In this document: one piece after another, positions 1-5,149 of the stretch
How the letters are laid out: each line of letters starts with the position of its first letter
How positions within the stretch are numbered: the stretch's first letter is position 1
NCBI GenBank assembly: GCA_003663535.1
Contig: QMUE01000123.1
Span: 1-5,149, forward strand
DNA from: Thermococci archaeon
GTDB lineage: Archaea; Methanobacteriota_B; Thermococci; Thermococcales; Thermococcaceae
Length of the DNA: 5,149 nucleotides
Reading direction: 5' to 3'
Position numbers and translations under genes: made by a program
Notes under the pieces: generated by a model
Told to the model about the DNA's origin: nothing
Databases searched by the model: none
Seen by the model: only the letters and a program-made list of their open reading frames with translations

Positions 1-968
1 AGTCTTCAGTTTTAAAAGTCGCACTTAATGAGAGCAAGGCAGTTGGGATCTATATTGATGCCAGAAAGTTGTACACAAATGTAGGAGGGTGGATCACAAA
101 AGAAGAACTCAAAAGAGAGCTTGAAAACGCATTGTTAAATCTGAAGCCAAAGATCTTAAAACCCTTGCTCTCACACCTTAATGTATCAAAATTCTCAATA
201 AAAGGGTTTGAAGTTTCGCTTAGAGAATTGAATCTGGTAGAAATCCTTGAAAAGCTCAATAAGTTTGGGGAAGAGAAAAACAAGACAATACTTCTTGCAT
301 TCGATGAAGCTCAATACCTCAGATTCTATGGAACAAAGGGAGGTAAAGAATTCCTAGCCCTTGTGGCTTATGCCTATGATAATTTGCCCAAAATACGCTT
401 TGTCTTTACGGGTTCAGAGATTGGCCTTTTACACGACTTTTTGGGATTTGAAAATCATGAAGCCCTCCTTTTCGGAAGAATACATAACGAAATCACTATA
501 AGCCCATTTGCAATAGAAAAATCCATTGAGTTCCTTAAGAAGGGATTCAAGGAGGCCAATTTAAAAGTAAGAGAATGGGAACTAGAGAGAGCAGTTGAGG
601 TCTTGGATGGAATTCCAGGGTGGTTGGTTGAATATGGATTCCACTATCTCCACACAAAAGATTCTAAGAAGGCACTGGAGCTCACTATGAGAAAGGCACA
701 ACAAACAATGTTAGAAGAAATCAAAGAGCTAGAAAAGAGGAGCAGGAGATACACATTTATTTTAAAAGCTGTAGCTTTAGGATTCAATCGGTGGGAGAAA
801 ATAAAAGGATATCTTGAGGCTCACGAAGGCAGGATAACAAATGCACGGTTTTCCTCTTTGCTTAAAAATCTTGAAAGAATGAGTTGGATAAAAAGTGAAT
901 TTAAAGATGGAAAAAAGCTATACTCAATAACCGACCCTGTGATAGAACGGGTGTTGAGAGAGCTCTAA
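1..968 (+). CDS. Archaeal AAA-type ATPase (PF01637-like), 5'-truncated by the window edge
   Basis: The frame is open to base 1. The first full codons read SSVLKVALNESKAVGIYIDA, and bases 1-2 (ag) would complete an AAG lysine, so the window seems to begin inside the Walker A motif (GxxxxGKSS). The real start lies upstream; the TTG at 69 is internal. About 321 residues are visible. Walker B is LLAFDEAQ (DE at 303-308). A sensor-1-like strand reads FVFTGSE (about 399-419), followed by the family-typical FGRIHNEITISPF. The last ~70 residues (about 750-965) look like a winged helix, with SSLLKNLERMSWIKSEFKDG as the recognition/wing portion. These features match the archaeal ATPase family that is multiplied in Thermococcales. 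Its members combine a P-loop AAA domain with a C-terminal winged helix and have mostly unknown roles. Family assignment is confident; biological role is unknown. Nothing links it to the peptide locus downstream. Confidence 0.88.
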   Translation, partial: SSVLKVALNESKAVGIYIDARKLYTNVGGWITKEELKRELENALLNLKPKILKPLLSHLNVSKFSIKGFEVSLRELNLVEILEKLNKFGEEKNKTILLAFDEAQYLRFYGTKGGKEFLALVAYAYDNLPKIRFVFTGSEIGLLHDFLGFENHEALLFGRIHNEITISPFAIEKSIEFLKKGFKEANLKVREWELERAVEVLDGIPGWLVEYGFHYLHTKDSKKALELTMRKAQQTMLEEIKELEKRSRRYTFILKAVALGFNRWEKIKGYLEAHEGRITNARFSSLLKNLERMSWIKSEFKDGKKLYSITDPVIERVLREL

Positions 969-991
969 TAGGCATTGAATAGCAATGCCTA
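969..991 (+). terminator. Perfect 9-bp hairpin directly after the ATPase stop codon
   Basis: TAGGCATTG (969-977) and CAATGCCTA (983-991) are exact reverse complements around a 5-base loop (AATAG). The hairpin begins at the base after the TAA stop and is followed by AT-rich sequence (AATATTATTT) without a long T-run. Its position suggests a 3'-end or RNA-stability element. Archaeal intrinsic termination normally relies on T-tracts rather than hairpins, so calling it a terminator is tentative. T-rich tracts that could terminate plus-strand transcription occur further on, around 1101-1118 and 1250-1280. Confidence 0.4.
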
Positions 992-1078
992 ATATTATTT
1001 GATCCAAAGATAAGGAGGGTAGATTTTTGATTCTTGGATATACATTGGATCCTGAAGTTAAATCTTCTTTGGCAAGTA

Positions 1079-1447
1079 TTATGCGATCTCTATCATGTAT
1101 GTTTTCCTTTTCTTTTTCTGTTTATTATCTCCCTTTTCTCGAGTCTACGGAGAACTCGACAAATTCTAACATGACCAAAGATTTCCCTGAGTTCCTTCTG
1201 GATGATTTCCTTGTTTTTAAGAATAAAGTTTAAAATTTCTTCTTTCTATTTTTCTCTCTCTTTGTTTAATATTTTTCTTCTAAATCAACGCCCTTTTTGA
1301 TTTGTTGTTGGTTAAGTTTAGCATTTCTGAATAATTTTGTGGTGATTGTCATTGGCTCTGGGCTTATTGTTAGCTTGAATGCTCACAACCAACAACTAAC
1401 AGGAAAAGAACGATCAATGCCTTAATTACTTTTAACTCTTTTAACAT
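1079..1447 (-). pseudogene. Frameshifted remnant of a membrane-anchored winged-helix regulator
   Basis: No single frame covers this gene, but consecutive minus-strand pieces fit together. Piece one (1447-1370) starts ATG and reads MLKELKVIKALIVLFLLVV, a signal peptide or membrane segment. Piece two (1382-1266) reads AFKLTISPEPMTI and ends DLEEKY, resembling the start of an extracellular beta domain and a linker. Piece three (1245-1093, 50 residues) is a clear winged helix: KEIIQKELREIFGH, then RVLRRLEKREIINRKRKG. A final one-base shift would give MIEIA and a stop at 1079. A signal/TM N-terminus plus C-terminal winged helix is the layout of predicted membrane-associated archaeal regulators (COG2512-like). 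The remnant is much shorter than such proteins, so the extracellular middle and the second TM are probably deleted. Its ATG overlaps the end of the ABC gene by 26 bases, so it was probably its operon partner. Gene type is inferred; the winged helix is seen directly. Confidence 0.6.
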
Positions 1448-2540
1448 TTTCATCACCTAAAAGCTTCTTGAATACGTCTTCGAGGGTTACTGTCTCGTTT
1501 TGAAGATCAATGACGTCATAATTTGTTAGAATCGCGAGGATATCTTTTAGGCGATCTCGTTTAATGTAAATTTCCAAGCAAGTAAAACCGTTTTGAGTAT
1601 AAACTTTAATCTTTTCTGCTATTCCGTTAAAGTCATCAATTTCAACTTTGCCCTTGAGTTTGACCAACAGCTTCCTCTCCATTTTTAAGGCCTGGAATTT
1701 TTCGATTAATTCTTTCGGCTTACCCTCGGCAATTTTCTTCTTGTTAAAAATTAGAACTCTATCGCACAACACTTCCGCCTCATTTAAATTGTGTGTAGTT
1801 AATACTATCGTCGTCCCAAACTCTTTAGAGAGGTCTAAAATGGCATTCCACACTTCCCTTCTTGTAAAAACGTCAAGATAAACTGTTGGCTCATCAAGAA
1901 TTAAAACTTCAGGCTGAATTATTATTGGTAATGCAAGGTAAACTTTTTGCCTCATGCCTGCAGAAAGCTTTTGGTACCATTCGTTTCTCTTGTCCTTAAG
2001 ATTTAAAAGCTCCAGAGCGTAGTTGATTCTCTTTTCAGCTTCAGCTTTAGGAATCCCCCAGAGTTCTGCAATAAACTTTAAGTTCTTTTCCACGCTTACA
2101 CGCCATTGGAATAAGCCAAACAAATCCCTCTCCCCACCAAAAATCGTGAATATTCTGCCCCTGATTCTATCATGCTCTTTCACTGAATCATAACCATTAA
2201 TGTAAAGATGACCTCTCATGGGTACCACCAGAGCGTTGGCAATCTTACAAAAGGTTGTCTTCCCAGCACCGTTAGAAATGCTGCCCCTTGGCAGAAAAAC
2301 GAGATTGTGGATTATTGAGCCAATTAAAAGATAATCGAGGTAGTTTGGAGTGCCGTATTGTGAAATGTTTGCATTAATTGTGATAAGCCTTGCAAAAATC
2401 CCAATGAAGAGGATGTTTAAGCCTAAACTTATGAATTGAAGGAGCAAGTCAAAGCGCCTTAAAAAGAATACTTCCTTCTGGATGAATATGAACGCCTTGA
2501 TGACTCTAGCGTTTTTGGTTATTGCATTAACGCTCACCAC
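1422..2540 (-). CDS. Chimeric ABC transporter: ABC-2 permease N-terminus fused to N-truncated ATPase
   Basis: The 372-residue frame is intact but composite. Residues 1-86 look like the start of an ABC-2 permease: a basic amphipathic lead, a TM helix at about 33-55 and the start of a second at about 67-83 (LLIGSIIHNLVFLPRG). From residue 87 it is an ABC ATPase without its first ~35 residues (A-loop and first strand). Walker A reads ISNGAGKTT (Lys94), with Ile where the consensus first Gly should be. The rest is canonical: signature LSAGM (192-196), Walker B LILDEP (213-218, Glu217), D-loop YLD, H-loop His250, and a C-terminal domain ending TLEDVFKKLLG. An in-frame deletion fusing a permease gene to the ATPase gene behind it explains this. 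ATP binding is probably impaired and most of the membrane channel is absent. The start is GTG at 2540, preceded by GTGAT (2550-2546) at 5-base spacing. An in-frame stop lies just upstream. It was probably a small-molecule or peptide exporter; the current function is doubtful. Confidence 0.85.
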   Translation of the reverse strand: MVSVNAITKNARVIKAFIFIQKEVFFLRRFDLLLQFISLGLNILFIGIFARLITINANISQYGTPNYLDYLLIGSIIHNLVFLPRGSISNGAGKTTFCKIANALVVPMRGHLYINGYDSVKEHDRIRGRIFTIFGGERDLFGLFQWRVSVEKNLKFIAELWGIPKAEAEKRINYALELLNLKDKRNEWYQKLSAGMRQKVYLALPIIIQPEVLILDEPTVYLDVFTRREVWNAILDLSKEFGTTIVLTTHNLNEAEVLCDRVLIFNKKKIAEGKPKELIEKFQALKMERKLLVKLKGKVEIDDFNGIAEKIKVYTQNGFTCLEIYIKRDRLKDILAILTNYDVIDLQNETVTLEDVFKKLLGDENVKRVKSN

Positions 2541-2572
2541 TGCTCATCACTCACTATTAAAAGTCGGCGAAA

Positions 2573-2582
2573 TTACTTATAG
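2573..2582 (-). promoter_or_regulatory. Possible TATA box for the leftward ABC gene
   Basis: The minus strand reads CTATAAGTAA here. Archaeal start sites lie about 25 bases downstream of the TATA centre, near 2552, leaving a ~12-base leader that contains the GTGAT ribosome site before the GTG start at 2540. An alternative minus-strand box is the palindromic-core TTTATAAA at 2618-2626, which would give a leader of about 50 bases. This is pattern-based only. Confidence 0.35.
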
Positions 2583-2638
2583 ACATTGTTTTTTTCCTCG
2601 TAGATGGTTTCACTTTATTTATAAATGAGTTTCAAGAG

Positions 2639-2671
2639 TTTATAAATCAGGTGCAGTAAAACTTATTTATT
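2639..2671 (+). promoter_or_regulatory. Probable promoter of the peptide-SPASM-peptidase operon
   Basis: Two TATA-like boxes face right: TTTATAAAT (2639-2647) and ACTTATTTAT (2661-2670). The second predicts a start near 2690-2694, leaving a leader of about 17-20 bases that carries GGAG (2700-2703) ahead of the ATG at 2710. The first would give a leader of ~40 bases. The same TTTATAAAT 9-mer also occurs at 2618-2626, exactly 21 bp away (about two helical turns). It may serve the divergent gene, or the pair may be bound by one regulator. No transcript evidence is available. Confidence 0.4.
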
Positions 2672-2709
2672 GTTTCACCCAAAATACAAATGCAAGGATG
2701 GAGATATGT

Positions 2710-2790
2710 ATGATGGGTGGTTGGGGCGGTGGATTTGTCTGTCCCACGTATTCACTGCCCGGATGTGCATCAGATGCTAATGCAAAATGA
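2710..2790 (+). CDS. Small Gly/Trp/Cys peptide, candidate RiPP precursor
   Basis: This 26-residue peptide begins MMGGWGGGFVCPTYS, continues through a second Cys (Cys11 and Cys19), and ends with a polar Ala/Asp/Asn/Lys tail. GGAG at 2700-2703 sits 6 bases before this ATG, which is the ideal spacing. An in-frame ATG at 2698 would add MEIC but has no ribosome site at a useful distance. An overlapping frame from 2706 has only 2 bases of spacing. The gene lies 39 bases before a SPASM-domain protein and shares its orientation, with no other gene between them. Gly-rich short peptides with Cys, Trp and Tyr next to SPASM-type radical-SAM proteins are typical substrates of such maturases, with thioether or other side-chain crosslinks as usual outcomes. 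A substrate role is inferred from context. It is unusually short, with no obvious long leader, so a truncated precursor or a chance frame is possible. Confidence 0.55.
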   Translation: MMGGWGGGFVCPTYSLPGCASDANAK

Positions 2791-2829
2791 AATTTGTTTT
2801 CTTAGTTTTACCCATTTATGGTGAGGAAT

Positions 2830-3618
2830 ATGAAGGTTAATAAATACGTCTTAAAGCTAAATCTTGGGAAGGATAAGATACTCTTGGTAAACTTATTGAC
2901 CCAGAATGCTTTACTATGTGATAGTGAACTTGTTGATATTTTATACAACCACTCCTGTGAGTTGGAAAAAGAGGAGCTTCTAGGGACAATACCAATAACA
3001 TTCTCAATTTTAGAAAATGGGGGGACGTATTCATCCACGACTTTACATGAATTCAAAAATAGAGAACAATTGTCGCAGAAACTTGTAGAATATTTTTTAG
3101 ATAATCTCTGGGCGCTGAAATATATAAATGTTGATAATGGAAGGGGAGATTTTCAGATAGCTAAAGATATTATTTTGAATGGGAGACTTCCACATATACG
3201 AATGTATCATTGTAACGGACTTACAGGCAAAGCAGCAGTACTGTCACCTGATGGGGGAGTGTATCCTTGTGTAATAGCCGCTAGGGAGGAAATATTCAAG
3301 ATTTGCACATACTTTCCAGAACAGAGGGTTGATATCAACTCATTAAATAAAGTACGGGAGCGAAACATGATAAGCATGATAAGCGAATGTAGGAATTGTT
3401 CATTGTTACCTATCTGCGTTGGAGGATGTCCGTTCTCGGATTTGCCTCTAGAAGAGCTAAATCGATTAAAAAATGGAAATATCAGTTTAGTGAAATGCAA
3501 AAGCTGTATGAATAAAAAGCTTATTGAGCAGGACATATCGAACCTTTTCTACAAATTCAAGATTACTTACACTACAAAAATCCCAAAGGACAATAAAGAG
3601 GGGGTAGTAGATGCGTAA
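2830..3618 (+). CDS. SPASM-domain peptide maturase-like protein lacking the radical-SAM core
   Basis: Start: GGTGA (2820-2824) lies 5 bases before ATG 2830. The in-frame ATG at 2818 overlaps that site, so 2830 is preferred (262 residues). Residues 1-45 resemble the N-terminal recognition-type segment of peptide-modifying radical-SAM enzymes (YVLKLNLGKDKILLVNLLTQ). Residues 128-226 form a full SPASM domain: Cys128-X13-Gly-X4-Cys147, then Cys187-X2-Cys190-X5-Cys196-X3-Cys200, then Cys223 and Cys226. These are ligands for two auxiliary 4Fe-4S clusters. No CX3CX2C motif occurs anywhere, and only ~80 residues separate the two ends where the SAM-binding barrel should be. Family members are commonly about 370-450 residues, so roughly the catalytic core is missing, probably by in-frame deletion near residues 50-66. 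As it stands it should not cleave SAM. It could be a relic, or a core-less partner acting with another enzyme. The stop overlaps the next gene by 8 bases. Confidence 0.8.
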   Translation: MKVNKYVLKLNLGKDKILLVNLLTQNALLCDSELVDILYNHSCELEKEELLGTIPITFSILENGGTYSSTTLHEFKNREQLSQKLVEYFLDNLWALKYINVDNGRGDFQIAKDIILNGRLPHIRMYHCNGLTGKAAVLSPDGGVYPCVIAAREEIFKICTYFPEQRVDINSLNKVRERNMISMISECRNCSLLPICVGGCPFSDLPLEELNRLKNGNISLVKCKSCMNKKLIEQDISNLFYKFKITYTTKIPKDNKEGVVDA

Positions 3619-5149
3619 GCATAAAGGGCTTACTGTATTCTTTGCGATTGGATTAATATTGGGAATATTGGTAGCATATTGTTATGTTTTACCACGAACC
3701 CCTATTGCGACTAACGGATATGCTTCCGACTCGAGGCAGGACCGATCCTTCAATGTTTCCATCGAGATAAATCCCAACTTGGAGCTGTTTGCGGTGGTTT
3801 ATATCCTCGCATTTAATGGAAGCGATCCATTTATACTCGCACCCAAAAGCTATGTTGAAAGCGTTCTTTCATACTTTGGTTCCAACAAAAATGCTGAGGC
3901 AGTTCAGTACGTAAAAGCCGTTTTTAGCAACTCAAGGCCTTACTACTATCGGAACACCCTCATTATGGAATGGAGCAACAGGCTAGTCCAATTAAATTAC
4001 TTGGCCAACGAAAGTCAGGATAGTCTTGGCTTTGAGTTTAGACTTCTAGCAGAATTCGCTAATGAAAGCAACTTTCTGAAATTTTACAAGGAGCATGAGC
4101 GTGAGTATAGAAACGCAATACAACCCATTCAGGAGAGCAAAGCGTTTAAAACGTTTCCAGAGCTTCTCAAGAAGCTTTTTGGGTACTCTTACAAGGAATA
4201 CAAAATCGAATACTCGTACTCCCTCAGGATACAGGGTCACGCCATGACAACCAATGAGACTGCATATTACATCAGCAATGTTCCTCAGCCGACGAAGGTG
4301 GTTAAATCCCGCACTATTCAGGCTCAATTTGAGGAGATTACAATACTCCACGAGTTCTCCCATCCTTATGTGGGTGAAGCATTGAGCTCACTCAACTTGA
4401 GCAATTTGAGTTATTACGTTGAAATATTGCAAAATGAGCTTCCACTTCTCGTCATGACATATGACTGGCACGTCCGAAATATCGATAACTACATGAACGA
4501 ACTCTTAACCGAAGGGCTCGCAATATACATAGCTGAAAATCTGAATATTAGCCAAGGGATCATCAAATTCAGACTTCTTAGGGACTTGGTGCTTCTGTAT
4601 CCCTTGCCATATGTTATCAGAGAATACTACATATTCATGCACGACAATATGACACTTCCCAAGTTCCTTCCCATTTTGATGTCAAAAATGCAGAAAATTG
4701 CAACTCCCAATAACGTCAGCAGGTACTATGAACAGGAAGTACCAGTTACATGGTATGGGGCCCTCAATCATGTGGTAGTGGCGGGGAAAGTTGTCATAGT
4801 CTACGGAGAAGGCTATGAGATCCTGGCACTGCAGCTAAAAAGCTCGCTGGAAAGAACACTTGAAGATGCGGGGGTGTATGTCCAGATAGAGGTAACTACC
4901 CCAGATAACATCACTGCATCTCAACTAAAGGAGGATTTAATCCTAGTAGGGACTCCCACTGACAATAGTATCATTAAAAAGCTAGATGGACTCATGCCTT
5001 TTAGGGTTGCTTCCCATGGAGATGGTTGGAGCATCATCGAAAATCGGGAGGTTGTTGAAGATTTATACTCGTTCAACATGAGTACGCTATTGGAAATACC
5101 TTCAAACTCAAAGATACTTTGCAACAACGGCGGATGGATTGTTGAAGTG
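3611..5149 (+). CDS. Membrane-anchored extracellular zinc metallopeptidase, DUF4932-like, 3'-truncated
   Basis: 513 codons are visible without a stop; the gene runs off the right edge. ATG 3611 overlaps the SPASM gene by 8 bases and is preceded by a GAGGGGGT ribosome site, so translation is probably coupled. Residues 1-6 are basic (MRKHKG) and ~7-27 form a hydrophobic signal anchor (LTVFFAIGLILGILVAYCYV). The zinc site is HEFSH at 247-251, with LLTEGLA supplying a likely third ligand, Glu301, 50 residues after His251; this is the gluzincin pattern. The region from about 47 (EINPNLELFAVVYILA) through the zinc site resembles DUF4932. From ~388 a second domain begins with alternating strands (VVVAGKVVIVYG) and contains DLILVGTPTDN (442-452), a motif style seen in archaeal S-layer or surface proteins. 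About 12 N-X-S/T sequons support a glycosylated extracellular location. Its place in the operon suggests it trims or degrades the small peptide outside the cell, which is inference. Other substrates are possible. Confidence 0.82.
   Translation, partial: MRKHKGLTVFFAIGLILGILVAYCYVLPRTPIATNGYASDSRQDRSFNVSIEINPNLELFAVVYILAFNGSDPFILAPKSYVESVLSYFGSNKNAEAVQYVKAVFSNSRPYYYRNTLIMEWSNRLVQLNYLANESQDSLGFEFRLLAEFANESNFLKFYKEHEREYRNAIQPIQESKAFKTFPELLKKLFGYSYKEYKIEYSYSLRIQGHAMTTNETAYYISNVPQPTKVVKSRTIQAQFEEITILHEFSHPYVGEALSSLNLSNLSYYVEILQNELPLLVMTYDWHVRNIDNYMNELLTEGLAIYIAENLNISQGIIKFRLLRDLVLLYPLPYVIREYYIFMHDNMTLPKFLPILMSKMQKIATPNNVSRYYEQEVPVTWYGALNHVVVAGKVVIVYGEGYEILALQLKSSLERTLEDAGVYVQIEVTTPDNITASQLKEDLILVGTPTDNSIIKKLDGLMPFRVASHGDGWSIIENREVVEDLYSFNMSTLLEIPSNSKILCNNGGWIVEV

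Noticed and set aside
69..71. TTG as start of the ATPase
   Set aside because: The frame is open to the left edge and the upstream codons encode conserved family sequence just after the P-loop lysine, so this is an internal codon.
1027..1233. Plus-strand 68-codon frame with TTG start and a GGAGGGT ribosome-like site
   Set aside because: The product is low-complexity (Ser/Phe-rich) and is exactly antisense to the clear winged-helix remnant on the minus strand. The ribosome-like site is probably coincidental.
1304..1396. 10-bp inverted repeat GTTGTTGGTT / AACCAACAAC, 73 bases apart
   Set aside because: Short, imperfectly extendable, inside the broken regulator, and without target duplication or transposase; likely chance.
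2706..2780. Alternative 24-residue frame (begins MYDGWLGRWIC) overlapping the peptide gene
   Set aside because: The ribosome site would be only 2 bases from its ATG; the frame from 2710 has ideal spacing. It cannot be fully excluded without conservation data.
2818..2829. Upstream ATG (2818) as the SPASM gene start
   Set aside because: The GGTGA ribosome site overlaps this codon and sits correctly for ATG 2830.
2808..5127. Minus-strand frames within the SPASM and peptidase genes
   Set aside because: They are antisense shadows of strongly supported plus-strand genes, without recognisable domains or ribosome sites.
1..5149. CRISPR array, tRNA, rRNA or insertion sequence
   Set aside because: No regularly spaced repeats, cloverleaf-like conserved arms, rRNA motifs or transposase-like proteins were seen on either strand by eye.

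Overview
The window looks like Thermococcales-type archaeal DNA (Pyrococcus or Thermococcus). The reasons are an AT-rich, Lys/Glu-rich coding style, an archaeal-type AAA ATPase, archaeal TATA-like boxes, Shine-Dalgarno (SD) sites of the GGTGA/GGAG type, and a heavily N-glycosylated surface metallopeptidase. This assignment is inference from style and gene content; no marker gene is present.

Layout, left to right. (1) 1-968, plus: the 3' part of an archaeal ATPase of the PF01637 type. Its Walker A lysine codon is cut by the left edge, and a perfect 9-bp hairpin follows the stop codon. (2) 1079-1447, minus: a broken gene, readable only across several frames. It has a signal/membrane N-terminus, a short extracellular-looking piece and a clear winged-helix C-terminus, which suggests a membrane-anchored regulator. 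(3) 1422-2540, minus: an intact reading frame joining the first ~86 residues of an ABC-2 permease to an ABC ATPase that begins inside its Walker A motif. This is best explained by an in-frame deletion that fused two adjacent genes. (4) 2541-2709: a divergent promoter region. (5) 2710-2790, plus: a 26-residue Gly/Trp/Cys peptide gene. (6) 2830-3618, plus: a protein with a complete SPASM domain (auxiliary Fe-S clusters) but no radical-SAM core and no CX3CX2C motif. (7) 3611-5149, plus: a membrane-anchored extracellular zinc metallopeptidase (HEXXH...E, DUF4932-like) running off the right edge.

Taken together, 1079-5149 reads as a small-peptide (RiPP-type) locus: precursor, SPASM maturase and surface peptidase in one operon, with an ABC exporter and membrane-bound regulator diverging from it. 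Several components carry internal losses: the maturase lacks its catalytic core, the exporter is a permease/ATPase chimera and the regulator is frameshifted. The precursor and peptidase appear intact. The locus is therefore either a decaying copy of a RiPP system or one whose remaining parts have a reduced or different role. The peptide-system reading is inference from gene order and motifs; no product is demonstrated.
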